Source of the DNA: Kangiellaceae bacterium
GTDB taxonomy: Bacteria > Pseudomonadota > Gammaproteobacteria > Enterobacterales > Kangiellaceae
NCBI GenBank assembly: GCA_030590405.1
Contig: JAUUYO010000031.1
Location: 1-18,912 of the forward strand
Direction: 5' to 3'
DNA length: 18,912 bases
In this document: piece by piece, positions 1 to 8,095 of the stretch
Position numbering within the stretch: position 1 is the stretch's first letter
Layout of the letters: each line of letters opens with the position of its first letter
Program-made: the position numbers and the translations under genes
Notes under the pieces: model-generated
What the model was told of the DNA's origin: nothing
Databases searched by the model: none
What the model saw: the letters and a program-made list of their open reading frames with translations, nothing else

Positions 1-114
1 CCTTTGTTTATTGGTTTGGCTTATCAAGCTCAGTTAGTGGAAGAGCTTCCTAGTGATCGCTGGGACCTGCCATTAGATGGCGTGTGTACCGAAAAGAATT
101 TTTATTGGTTTTAG
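1..114 (+). CDS. fau: 5-formyltetrahydrofolate cyclo-ligase, C-terminal end (partial)
   Basis: Frame 1 is open from the first base and ends at TAG 112-114, giving 37 residues. The segment reads like the C-terminus of the YgfA/Fau (MTHFS) family: a GLAYQAQ strand, a short loop, then the WDLPLDGVCTE stretch that corresponds to the family's conserved 'D-hydrophobic-x-hydrophobic-D-x-hydrophobic-hydrophobic-T-E' ending. The enzyme converts 5-formyl-THF to 5,10-methenyl-THF using ATP in the cytoplasm. The 5' part lies outside the window. Location close to rpiA agrees with gammaproteobacterial gene order (zapA-ssrS-fau region near rpiA in enterics), which supports the call; serA, which intervenes in E. 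coli, is absent here. Confidence 0.82.
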   Translation, partial: PLFIGLAYQAQLVEELPSDRWDLPLDGVCTEKNFYWF

Positions 115-211
115 GTTTTTATGAAATACTGTCACCACCCTGTTCATAGCCCACCGCAGCATTCCTATTTATATCCCGAGTTCAGATTATTTACCTGTAG
201 GCATAAAAAAA

Positions 212-231
212 GCCTTCATTAATATGAAGGC
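212..231 (-). terminator. Rho-independent terminator of the small minus-strand gene
   Basis: A perfect 8-bp stem (GCCTTCAT, loop, ATGAAGGC) with a four-base loop. On the minus strand it is followed by a run of seven T (plus-strand A run 205-211), so it works in the minus direction. It lies 65 bases past the stop of the 42-residue gene at 296-424 and supports that gene as a real transcription unit. Confidence 0.75.
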
Positions 232-295
232 CTTGTCCAATAAGATCAAACGCTCTAATTACCGCTAATAATCCACATCGGGTGGTTCTTGCTTG

Positions 296-424
296 TTATT
301 TGGTTCTTGTAACTTGTACTTCTTGTCGAACATCTGCCGCATTTGCACCGCTGAAGCTAGATAGAATCATACCAAGACCCAATAACGCCGCCAGTACAAC
401 TAAAATATCTGGTTTACGTTTCAT
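296..424 (-). CDS. Small secreted or membrane-anchored peptide, 42 aa, unknown function
   Basis: ATG at 424 down to TAA at 296-298 gives 42 residues beginning MKRKPDILVVLAALLG. A GGAG ribosome-binding site lies seven bases before the ATG (plus strand CTCC 432-435). The peptide has a basic N-terminus, a hydrophobic core at about residues 7-24 and an Ala-rich SGANAAD stretch resembling a signal-peptidase I site around residues 29-30. Cleavage there would leave a mature tail of only about 12 residues; otherwise it is a single-span membrane peptide with a short polar tail. A strong minus-strand terminator follows at 212-231. I do not recognise the family. RBS, signal-like sequence and terminator together make it a convincing gene of unknown role. 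Confidence 0.7.
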   Translation of the reverse strand: MKRKPDILVVLAALLGLGMILSSFSGANAADVRQEVQVTRTK

Positions 425-622
425 TTTGGTTCTCCACTTTCATCCCATTTTTTTAGGTAGCTCTTTTATTATTCGCTGGAATCCATAGCTATTTATGAGC
501 TTCCTTGCGGCTGTCGATACTACCTAATTCACTCTATAAATCGTGAATAGGATTAACTACCCTACACCCATTATAACGGCGTATCAACTGAGCAGGATAA
601 TAAATATCTCAAATTTGACTCA

Positions 623-660
623 GTTCGCATAATATTAGCCTTTGTTCGCAATTATTAGCC
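623..660. repeat. Near-tandem direct repeat upstream of rpiA
   Basis: GTTCGCATAATATTAGCC (623-640) recurs as GTTCGCAATTATTAGCC (644-660), separated by three bases. A third partial copy, TTATTAGCC, ends at 743 immediately before the rpiA ATG. The period is about 21 bp, two helical turns, which suits paired binding sites, but no factor is identified. Confidence 0.6.
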
Positions 661-664
661 ATTC

Positions 665-684
665 ATCACATTGATATGTGTGAT
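665..684. promoter_or_regulatory. Inverted repeat upstream of rpiA, possible operator
   Basis: Six-base arms ATCACA and TGTGAT are separated by eight bases, about 60 bp before the rpiA start. The arms are the reverse arrangement of a CRP site (TGTGA-N6-TCACA), so CRP is not supported. It could be an operator or a weak RNA hairpin. Confidence 0.3.
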
Positions 685-743
685 CCACGCCTGAAATCGT
701 GCTTTAATACCCCTATTCAATCATCAATACACCGTTATTAGCC

Positions 744-1400
744 ATGGATAAACAACTCGAACTGAAAATAGAAGCCGCCAGAGCCGCATTAAAATATATA
801 CAAGATGATGAAATCATCGGCATTGGTACCGGATCGACGGTGAATTGTTTTATCGATTTATTGGTCGATCATAAACATCGGATCAAAGCCGCAGTTTCTA
901 GCTCAGTTGCTTCCACCAAAAAACTCGAAGCACTCGGCATTGAAGTTATTGACTTAAATAATGCTGCGGATATCCCGGTGTATATTGATGGTGCCGATGA
1001 ATCTAACCATAAGCTTGAATTAATCAAAGGTGGCGGCGGCGCGCTGAGTCGTGAAAAAATTATTGCTGCGGTTGCCAAAAAATTTGTCTGCATCGCCGAC
1101 GAATCAAAATACGTCAAGACCTTGGGTGAATTCCCGCTACCTATTGAAGTACTGCCAATGGCTCGCAGTTATGTAGCAAGGGAATTGGTCAAGCTGGGGG
1201 CTGACCCGATATATCGACATGATTTTATCACCGATAACGGTAATGTGATTTTGGACCTGCATAATTTCGAGATTAGCCAGGCCAAAATTTTGGAATCCGG
1301 GATCAATCAAATTACCGGGGTCGTTACTAATGGTCTGTTTGCACAAAGACCAGCGGATCATCTGATTTTGGCAACTGATTCGGGAATTAAGGAGTACTAG
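744..1400 (+). CDS. rpiA: Ribose-5-phosphate isomerase A
   Basis: Interconverts ribose 5-phosphate and ribulose 5-phosphate in the non-oxidative pentose phosphate pathway, cytoplasmic and usually a homodimer. The 218-residue length matches the family (E. coli 219). The N-terminal phosphate-binding GTGSTVN motif is at about 28-34, followed by SSS at 52-54 and the IDGADE motif at 81-86 with the catalytic-site aspartates D82 and D85. KGGGGAL at 95-101 carries K95, and SREK carries the catalytic base E104. These correspond to E. coli D81, D84, K94 and E103. No clear Shine-Dalgarno sequence precedes the ATG, which directly follows the TTATTAGCC repeat copy. The gene stands alone and converges on the GGDEF-EAL gene with 30 bases between stops. 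Confidence 0.96.
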   Translation: MDKQLELKIEAARAALKYIQDDEIIGIGTGSTVNCFIDLLVDHKHRIKAAVSSSVASTKKLEALGIEVIDLNNAADIPVYIDGADESNHKLELIKGGGGALSREKIIAAVAKKFVCIADESKYVKTLGEFPLPIEVLPMARSYVARELVKLGADPIYRHDFITDNGNVILDLHNFEISQAKILESGINQITGVVTNGLFAQRPADHLILATDSGIKEY

Positions 1401-1418
1401 CACTTAGTTTGTGCTAGT
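1396..1418 (+). terminator. Hairpin at the rpiA 3' end, weak terminator candidate
   Basis: ACTAGCAC (1396-1403) pairs perfectly with GTGCTAGT (1411-1418) across a seven-base loop. The stem includes the rpiA stop codon. Neither side has a real T tract, so intrinsic termination is uncertain. It may serve both convergent genes. Confidence 0.35.
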
Positions 1419-1430
1419 TCAGAGTAGTAG

Positions 1431-4235
1431 CTACGCTGAAACTTGAATAAAATCCCGTAACATATCTAAAGGTAAGGGCCGACTATAATAATAACCTTGA
1501 TAAATGTCGCAATGTTGCTGTTGCAGAAATGCTAATTGCTCTTTTGATTCCACTCCTTCTGCCACCACCTCTAATCCGAATCGATGACCGATATTGATGA
1601 TGGTTTGTACTAATAAGGCATCTTGAGGATCGTCCTGAATATCAAACACAAAAGACTTATCAATTTTTAACTCATTGATTGGCAGTCGTTTTAGGTGACT
1701 CAAAGAAGAGTAACCGGTACCAAAATCATCTAAAGACAACCTGGCGCCCACATGTCTTAGCTGCTCAAATTTTTCAATAGTATGGTTCAAATTATCGATG
1801 GCGACTCCTTCAGTCACTTCCAGGGTTAGAAAATCTTTATCTAACTGATGATTTTCCATCAATTTTTTTATCTGCCCGACAAATTCATCTTTTTTAAACT
1901 GATGAGGACTAATATTCACCGACAGGTTTAGCTTTAAATCATACTCCTTGTTGATCCCAAGAATATCAATGATTGAGCGAGTTAGCACAAATTCTCCAAT
2001 GTCGTAAATCAGACCAGTATCTTCTGCAATTGCAATAAATTCTTCTGGATTAATAAAGCCATGTTGTTGATGCCGCCAACGTAATAAAGCTTCAACTGCG
2101 ATGATTGTACCACTGAGGTTAAATTGAGGTTGGTAATACACCTCCAGCTGATGTTGCTTTATCGCAGCTCTTAGATCTTTTTCCAGACTCAAACGTTTGA
2201 TAACTTTTTCATGCATTTCAGACAAATAGAAAGCGATTTGATTTCTGCCGTTGTCTTTGGCGCTATACATGGCGGTATCGGCCTGCTTTAAAATATCGTC
2301 AATACCTTTTTGATGCAGAGGGAATAACGCTATACCAATGCTGAGTGTAATATGTAATTCTTGATTATCAATCAAAAAAGCCGGAATAAATGTTGACTGA
2401 ATTCGAGTCGCAATTTTTTTGGCATGTAAGCTTGCGGTTTGTTTATTTTTACCAAGATTTTTTAATAAAATGACATATTCATCACCACCAAAACGAGCAA
2501 CCGTATCTTCATCCCATACCGCTGACTGAATGCGTTTTGCCGATTCAATCAGTAAATTATCGCCAACCGAATGCCCTAGAGAATCATTAATACTTTTAAA
2601 TCGATCCATATCAATAAACAGCAACGCTGAGTAAGACAAACGACGGCGACTGGTGATATAAGTTTGCTGGAGTCGGTCAATCAATAATTTTCGATTGGGT
2701 AAACCAGTCAGAGCGTCATAATAAGCTTGATGCTCAATTTCTGCCGCAGCAGTCTTTCTGGCGCTAATATCTCGCCATACAACGTGCAAAAGCTGACTGC
2801 CATCAAAAGGAATGGCGGTCAGTAAAACTTCCACCGGAAATATTTCACCATTTTTTCGTTTATGCTCCCATTCAAATCGGTGACTGCCTTCTTTAAAAGC
2901 TATTTCAATCATAAGGTCAGCTTTTGAGCCTGATTTTTCACCGTCAGGTTGTACTTCTGGCGACAATTTGGAAGGGTGAGTATTATAAAGATCGTCCTTG
3001 TTTGTGAAGCCTAACATCTCTAAAGCGGCCTGGTTACAATCGATAAATCGATGCCCTTCAATGATTAATAATGCATCCGCGGTTTTATCAAACAACGTTT
3101 GATAACGTTTATTACTTTGATCCAAGCTGAGATCACGTTGCTGCACCAGATTTTCCAGTTTTTCTTTACTTTCAGTTAAAGACACCTGGACCTTTTGTCG
3201 TTGAGCAATCTCAGTATCCAGATCTTCATAACTGGTACGCAATAAAATTTCCAGACGCTTGCTGTAAAAAAAATAAAACAGAAACAGTAGCCCACCAATC
3301 GCCAAACCTGCCATACTTACCTGATGAGTCAACTCCTGTTGATGCTGAGCATGCAGTGACATATCAACCAGATAATATAATGAAGCAATCTCACCTTTTT
3401 GAAAATCATTAATGGCTATTTTGGAGATCAGATACTCCCGTTCAGCATCATTATAGGTCTGATTAGTCATTTCACCATCGGTATCTAATATCGCCCTCAG
3501 GCTCGGCGAAATTTGATTAATGGTTTGATTAATAATAAAAATATTTTTGTTCTTAGCCAGCAAGTTCGCTTTAGATTGAAAAAAATCAGTTTTATCAAGG
3601 TTATTTTGAAAGATAAAATCTTTATGGATCACCAGTATGAGTTGAAAATCATTATTAATAGACAAGCGTTTAATAACATGATCAATTTCTTTGCCTAACT
3701 CCAGGTAGCCCACTAACTGATTGTCAATTTTCCAAGGTATCACCACCCGGATCACAAACTGGCCGAAGGTTCCAAATTCAAGACCTGCCATGCGATTAGA
3801 GGCCTGTATCGTACGATTTAAGGTGGCGCGACTGATTTGATCGCCATAACGATCCGGCGAATGAACTCGCAAATAATTATTACCATCAAGGTCGTGAAAA
3901 TAAAAATGGGTAATTTGGTGTTGGCTACGTAGCTCTTCGAAAATGGGGGTGCTTTTTAATAAAAGGTCAGCTCTATTTTTTTGCTTGTATTCTTGTTGTA
4001 ATACTCGATTATTAGCGATAAAGGATAAAAAGCCTGTTAGCTGTTCAATATCATTTTTTATTTCTTGATTAAACTGATTCGACAACTGTTTATTGACACG
4101 ATTTTCAAATTCTTTCTGCTCAGTCTTTTGATAATAGTTTAAAATGAATAAGCTGGTCAAAAACATCACCATCACGGCAATAACAAAAGGCATTATCAGC
4201 CTGAATCGAATATTTATGAGAATACCGGGTTTCAT
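1431..4235 (-). CDS. Membrane dCache-PAS-GGDEF-EAL cyclic-di-GMP turnover protein
   Basis: A 934-residue inner-membrane sensor that probably makes and/or breaks cyclic di-GMP. Transmembrane segments are at about 13-33 and 306-325 and bracket a periplasmic double-Cache-like domain; its HFYFHDLDGNNYLRVHSPDR stretch (110-129) resembles the dCache_3 type. A coiled linker (330-375) leads to a PAS domain (about 378-492), then GGDEF (about 498-670; signature GGDEY 583-587) and EAL (about 682-930; EAL 715-717, EVTEG 806-810, DDFGTGYSS 836-844, K860, E893). The EAL catalytic residues look complete. The inhibitory I-site RxxD normally just before TVARxGGDEF reads WDED here, so product inhibition is probably lost. 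No strong ribosome-binding site is seen. It appears to be transcribed alone; its ligand is unknown. Confidence 0.93.
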   Translation of the reverse strand: MKPGILINIRFRLIMPFVIAVMVMFLTSLFILNYYQKTEQKEFENRVNKQLSNQFNQEIKNDIEQLTGFLSFIANNRVLQQEYKQKNRADLLLKSTPIFEELRSQHQITHFYFHDLDGNNYLRVHSPDRYGDQISRATLNRTIQASNRMAGLEFGTFGQFVIRVVIPWKIDNQLVGYLELGKEIDHVIKRLSINNDFQLILVIHKDFIFQNNLDKTDFFQSKANLLAKNKNIFIINQTINQISPSLRAILDTDGEMTNQTYNDAEREYLISKIAINDFQKGEIASLYYLVDMSLHAQHQQELTHQVSMAGLAIGGLLFLFYFFYSKRLEILLRTSYEDLDTEIAQRQKVQVSLTESKEKLENLVQQRDLSLDQSNKRYQTLFDKTADALLIIEGHRFIDCNQAALEMLGFTNKDDLYNTHPSKLSPEVQPDGEKSGSKADLMIEIAFKEGSHRFEWEHKRKNGEIFPVEVLLTAIPFDGSQLLHVVWRDISARKTAAAEIEHQAYYDALTGLPNRKLLIDRLQQTYITSRRRLSYSALLFIDMDRFKSINDSLGHSVGDNLLIESAKRIQSAVWDEDTVARFGGDEYVILLKNLGKNKQTASLHAKKIATRIQSTFIPAFLIDNQELHITLSIGIALFPLHQKGIDDILKQADTAMYSAKDNGRNQIAFYLSEMHEKVIKRLSLEKDLRAAIKQHQLEVYYQPQFNLSGTIIAVEALLRWRHQQHGFINPEEFIAIAEDTGLIYDIGEFVLTRSIIDILGINKEYDLKLNLSVNISPHQFKKDEFVGQIKKLMENHQLDKDFLTLEVTEGVAIDNLNHTIEKFEQLRHVGARLSLDDFGTGYSSLSHLKRLPINELKIDKSFVFDIQDDPQDALLVQTIINIGHRFGLEVVAEGVESKEQLAFLQQQHCDIYQGYYYSRPLPLDMLRDFIQVSA

Positions 4236-4343
4236 TATTTGGAGTTATCTTCAATCGCAAATTCTAATTTTTTAAAAGAGCTGGGTGAACTCAGCTAGAA
4301 TAAGTGTAGATCAACGACTTGATTTCTGCCAAATTTTCTCAAG

Positions 4344-4378
4344 GACAGGATATCTCATATAGAGATACCTGCTCTGTC
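4344..4378 (-). terminator. Imperfect hairpin downstream of the cytochrome c' gene
   Basis: GACAGG (4344-4349) and the ATCTC/GAGAT arms around an ATATA loop form a long interrupted stem that closes on the CCTG...CTGTC side by 4378. It lies about 30 bases past the stop of the minus-strand cytochrome gene. The T tract after it is poor, so it could be a Rho-independent terminator or an RNA 3'-end stabiliser. Confidence 0.4.
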
Positions 4379-4407
4379 AGGGCTAATATGGAAAACAAAA
4401 ACAGCCT

Positions 4408-4890
4408 CTAATCCGGGTTAATAATTTTTGAGACTCTAGGTTTAAATTGAGCATGACAGGATTGACAACCGTCAATCATTTGGTGGTATCCGGAGATGAT
4501 TTTTGACATATTTTGCTCACTGGCAGAATTGGCTATCACCAGAGCAGTATCATGCACCTTCATATCAAAACCTTTAAAGACGCCCATTTCTGCTCCCAAA
4601 CCTGCCATTACTTTTCTCATAGTCAGCGTGCCAGGAGTGGGATGGTTTGCAATATTCTTAGCCGCAGCTTCGATTTTTTTGTAGTCCTCTAAAAATATAC
4701 CTTCGGTTAATGCCTGGGTATCTTTAAGAAGGCCCTGCATAACAGACTTTAGCCCTTTTTCCTGGATGACCTCAGCTTCCTGGACTACCTTGGTTTTTTG
4801 AACTATCTGAGTTTCATGGGCAACTGCAAAGTTTGCTGTAAAACTCAATACAGGCATCACTAAAGAACAACATAAAAAACTTAACTTCAT
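4408..4890 (-). CDS. Cytochrome c'-like periplasmic haem protein
   Basis: A 160-residue exported protein with a signal peptide (about 1-24, ending AVA before HET) and a single C-terminal haem site CQSCH at 142-146. A haem motif close to the C-terminus after four predicted helices is the hallmark of class II cytochromes (cytochrome c', c-556). Such proteins bind NO or CO or act as electron carriers; which applies here cannot be told. M51 in GLKSVMQGLL sits where the distal methionine of six-coordinate c-556 types often lies. Residues 27-44 hold three imperfect hexapeptides (TQIVQK, TKVVQE, AEVIQE) between the signal peptide and the bundle. A good GGAG site (4898-4901) precedes the ATG, directly beside a 16-bp tandem repeat array. 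It follows the RND gene on the same strand, 85 bases downstream. Confidence 0.85.
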   Translation of the reverse strand: MKLSFLCCSLVMPVLSFTANFAVAHETQIVQKTKVVQEAEVIQEKGLKSVMQGLLKDTQALTEGIFLEDYKKIEAAAKNIANHPTPGTLTMRKVMAGLGAEMGVFKGFDMKVHDTALVIANSASEQNMSKIISGYHQMIDGCQSCHAQFKPRVSKIINPD

Positions 4891-4904
4891 ATTTATACTC
4901 CGAT

Positions 4905-4968
4905 ATTTTTTTAATAAACGATTTTTTTAATAAACGATTTTTTTAATAAACGATGTTTTTAATAAACG
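4905..4968. repeat. Four tandem 16-bp repeats in the cytochrome c' 5' region
   Basis: The unit ATTTTTTTAATAAACG occurs at 4905-4920, 4921-4936 and 4937-4952 without change, and at 4953-4968 with one substitution (ATG at its start). The array fills most of the gap between the RND stop codon and the cytochrome ribosome-binding site, ending three bases from the GGAG core. Identical adjacent units suggest recent slippage expansion. Period 16 bp is about 1.5 helical turns, so the A tracts alternate faces of the helix and would not add up to one bend. Confidence 0.95.
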
Positions 4969-4975
4969 ATATGAC

Positions 4976-7900
4976 TCATGATATCACTTCTTGTTCCGAT
5001 ACTCTCAACTTCGAGTCTGTTTTTGCAAAGCCAAAATCTTCTAAAATCGAATACAAACAGGGGATCACAAACAACACCAACAAAGTTGAAGTCGCAATGC
5101 CAAACACAATACTGGTTGCCAGAGGAATTAATATTTGTGCCTGAAGACTGGTTTCAAAGAGTAATGGCGACATACCGACAATGGTGGTGAGTGAGGTCAG
5201 CAAAACCGCCCTGAACCGGTCATAACTGGCCTGAGCCGCCGCATCGTGAACCGTCATCCCTTCGGCAACGTGTTTTTTAACAAATTCAACGAGCAAAATG
5301 GAATCGTTCACCACAATACCACCAAGGGAAACAAACCCCATCATGGAGGGCATGGTAAATTGCATTCCCATAATCAGGTGACCCCAGATAACCCCTATTA
5401 ACGCCATCGGTATTGCTGCAATCACAATCAAGGGCTCGAGATAACTTTTAAACTGAAAAGACAATAAAATAAATACCCCGAATAAGCCGAGTATAAATGT
5501 TTTCATCATTGATTGCTGAGTGGTCCCCGCATTTTTTATTTCACCTTCAAAGGAATAACTCAGTTCTGGATATTTCTGTTTAAAAACAGGCACCCAGTGT
5601 TTACTCACATCGGCCAACAATTGTTTGGTATTATTTTTATCCACATCAATATCGCCATAAATTGTTACCGTCCTTTGGTTGTTCACCCGACTAATTCTGG
5701 AATAACTGCGTGTCATCACAATATCGGCAACACTGGAAAGGGGGATCACCGCTTTGCTTTGCGGATGGATAATTGGAAAGGTATCAAAGTCGATAAATTC
5801 ATCTCGTGATTTTTTTGCCAGTTTGACGGTAACTTCAAAGGTATCCAGGTCAACATTGGTTTCACTAATTTTATTGCCTTGATAGGCTGGGCGCATTTGG
5901 TTGGCAATGGTTTGTGCGTCTAATCCAAGATTAAGCGCGCCTGCTTTTAAGGTGATAGAAAATTCAGGCTTGCCGGGGCGAAGATCGTCAATCAGATTTT
6001 CAACCCCGGAATAACCGGATAACCAGTTTTGTAAATCAAAAGAAGCTTCTGATAATCGGATCAAATCATCCCCCTGCAACCTGATTTCAATTGGCTGACC
6101 ACTAGGCCCCAAAGTTGGTTCTTTAAAAGAAATTGTTTGCGCTTGCGGGATCAGTCCAGCATTTTCTCGCCACAAATTAACAAAATCGAGCAAACGAGTA
6201 TTTCGGGATTCTGCCGTCAATAGATCAACAGTAATGGTGGCCAGATGCGGCCCTACTTCGTAGGCATCGGCATTTTCGTTATGACTGACATTGACAGCCT
6301 TGATCAGATTTTGGTTTTCCTCAGATTGAAATACTTGTTGAGTCTTTTCCAGAGCAATTAATAAAGTTTCAACCACTTGTTCTGTTTGAGCAAGCGGCGT
6401 ACCCGCAGGCATCAAAATCCTTGCTTGTGCCATATCGCCTTCAATATTTGGAAAAGCTGAAAATTTAAGCACTCCAGAAACAAACATACTGGCAGAAAAT
6501 AAAAAAACAAAAATCACCCCACCAAGAAACCCATATCGATATTTAATTAATTTTTTAACCAGCGCAAAAAAAATCTGTCTGAGTTCTTCAAAACGTTTTT
6601 CAAATTCAATTCGAAAAGCAGAGTCTTGACTCTTCTTGGCGTGTGCCAAAGAATGATTTAAATGGTGCGGTAAGATAAGAAATGCTTCAATTAATGAAAC
6701 CGTAATCACCGTCAACAAGACTATCGGGATCACTTTGAGAATTTGCCCCAGATCTCCTTCTATAAAAACCAGTCCAATAAAGATACACATCGTAGTTAAA
6801 AAGGATGAGATAACCCCGCCTGCGACTAATTTAGTTCCCTGAATGGCTGCATCAAGCGGTGAAAGCCCTTTTTTAATATGACTACCGATTGATTCGGAAA
6901 TAACGATCGCATCATCCATTAATATCCCCAGAGATAATAACAACGCCACCATCGAAAACATATTGATGGAGATCCCCATATGGCTTAAGAAAAACATACT
7001 CGCCAAAAATGAAACCGGCAGGCCCATCACCACCCAAAAGGCATATCGAATAGTAAAAAATAACCACATCACCGCAAACACCAAAACTAATCCTTGCCAA
7101 GCGTTTCTAATCAATAAATTGATCCGATCTTTGACAATGCTGGTGGCATCTTGAGTAAATTCTAGCTCAACCCCTGCTGGTAATTTTGCTCGTTCGATAG
7201 TGAGTGCCTTCTCCACCGCGTCTAATACTTTCAAACTGTCATCGGTAGTATTTTTATTGATTTTTAATAGCGCTGCGGGCTTGCCATTAAAAGAAACCTT
7301 CTGCTCGGCAAATTCAAAGGTATCACTAATTTTTGCAATATCACCCAAACGCACTTCATTGCCACTTTGCCCGCTGGTGATAATTAATTGGGCGAGATCT
7401 TTGGTATGCCTTCTTTCATCAGTAAATCGTAATTGTATTTCTCTAAAATTCGTTTCTATCGAGCCCACTGGCAGATCAATATCCTGTTTACCGATTAGTG
7501 TGGCGATATCTTGCAGGCTTAAACCATAGCGGCGTAAATTATAATCAGGCACTTCGATTAACAGTTGCCTTTCGGAAAATCCTGATATTTCAACCAGGGG
7601 TATCGCAGGATTTTGTAGCAAGGACTGTTTGAGTTGCTCCGCTAACATTTTTAATTCTGGACGAGGCATATCAGCCGTCAGCGCAATAGAAATCACATTT
7701 TGAGTTCGACCAATTTCAGACACAATGGCTAATTCCGCTTCCTGTGGAAAATCACTGATCCCATCAACCGCACTGTTAATATCATCCATAAATTTAGCAA
7801 AATCACCTTGCTCAAACATTTTTACCGTCATCAAACCGAGATTCTGCCGGGCCTGGCAACGTTTTTCTTCGACGAAACTAATGCCGTCGAGTGCATCTTC

Positions 7901-8095
7901 AAGAACTAAACAAATTCCTTGTTCAACATCAGAAGGCGTTGCTCCCGGATAAGCAACTCGTATCTCAGCTGAGTAAGCTTTTACCTCAGGAAACGTTTCT
8001 CGTTTCAGTTGCGGTAGTGTGGCTATACCAATCGCCATCAATAGTAACATCAATAAATTTCCGGCGGTGGGATGAGCTGCAAAAAAACGGATCAT
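4976..8095 (-). CDS. RND efflux transporter permease (AcrB/HAE1-like)
   Basis: A 1039-residue inner-membrane pump subunit, normal RND length, predicted to export drugs or other hydrophobic compounds by proton antiport as a trimer. An N-terminal helix (about 10-28) precedes the first periplasmic domain, with the RND hallmark YPGATPSDVEQ at 49-59. TM4 carries the proton-relay pair in GILMDDAIV (D394, D395), matching AcrB D407/D408. The second half repeats the fold, and TM10 has GGIVVNDSILLVEF from 925. The AcrB Lys940 position appears to be Asn or another residue, as in several non-AcrB HAE subgroups. The start overlaps the stop of the membrane fusion gene by four bases (ATGA), indicating translational coupling. 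No TolC-like outer-membrane gene is adjacent. The substrate is unknown. Confidence 0.93.
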   Translation of the reverse strand: MIRFFAAHPTAGNLLMLLLMAIGIATLPQLKRETFPEVKAYSAEIRVAYPGATPSDVEQGICLVLEDALDGISFVEEKRCQARQNLGLMTVKMFEQGDFAKFMDDINSAVDGISDFPQEAELAIVSEIGRTQNVISIALTADMPRPELKMLAEQLKQSLLQNPAIPLVEISGFSERQLLIEVPDYNLRRYGLSLQDIATLIGKQDIDLPVGSIETNFREIQLRFTDERRHTKDLAQLIITSGQSGNEVRLGDIAKISDTFEFAEQKVSFNGKPAALLKINKNTTDDSLKVLDAVEKALTIERAKLPAGVELEFTQDATSIVKDRINLLIRNAWQGLVLVFAVMWLFFTIRYAFWVVMGLPVSFLASMFFLSHMGISINMFSMVALLLSLGILMDDAIVISESIGSHIKKGLSPLDAAIQGTKLVAGGVISSFLTTMCIFIGLVFIEGDLGQILKVIPIVLLTVITVSLIEAFLILPHHLNHSLAHAKKSQDSAFRIEFEKRFEELRQIFFALVKKLIKYRYGFLGGVIFVFLFSASMFVSGVLKFSAFPNIEGDMAQARILMPAGTPLAQTEQVVETLLIALEKTQQVFQSEENQNLIKAVNVSHNENADAYEVGPHLATITVDLLTAESRNTRLLDFVNLWRENAGLIPQAQTISFKEPTLGPSGQPIEIRLQGDDLIRLSEASFDLQNWLSGYSGVENLIDDLRPGKPEFSITLKAGALNLGLDAQTIANQMRPAYQGNKISETNVDLDTFEVTVKLAKKSRDEFIDFDTFPIIHPQSKAVIPLSSVADIVMTRSYSRISRVNNQRTVTIYGDIDVDKNNTKQLLADVSKHWVPVFKQKYPELSYSFEGEIKNAGTTQQSMMKTFILGLFGVFILLSFQFKSYLEPLIVIAAIPMALIGVIWGHLIMGMQFTMPSMMGFVSLGGIVVNDSILLVEFVKKHVAEGMTVHDAAAQASYDRFRAVLLTSLTTIVGMSPLLFETSLQAQILIPLATSIVFGIATSTLLVLFVIPCLYSILEDFGFAKTDSKLRVSEQEVIS

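Larger units (their letters stand above)
425..743. other. Intergenic region between the small peptide gene and rpiA
   Basis: This 319-bp stretch has no convincing gene. It contains a perfect minus-strand TATAAT at 575-570 (with a poor -35), a palindrome CCTAATTCAC/GTGAATAGG at 523-551 with TATAAA in its spacer, a near-tandem 18-bp duplication at 623-660, and an ATCACA/TGTGAT inverted repeat at 665-684. These probably include promoter and operator sites for the two divergent genes, but no start point can be fixed. Confidence 0.5.

Noticed and set aside
282..488. Plus-strand 68-residue ORF
   Set aside because: It lies opposite the better-supported minus-strand small gene and has no RBS or composition typical of a protein.
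665..684. CRP binding site
   Set aside because: The arms are ATCACA...TGTGAT with an eight-base gap, the reverse of the CRP arrangement.
4905..4968. CRISPR array
   Set aside because: The units are directly adjacent with no spacers, only 16 bp long, and no cas genes are near.
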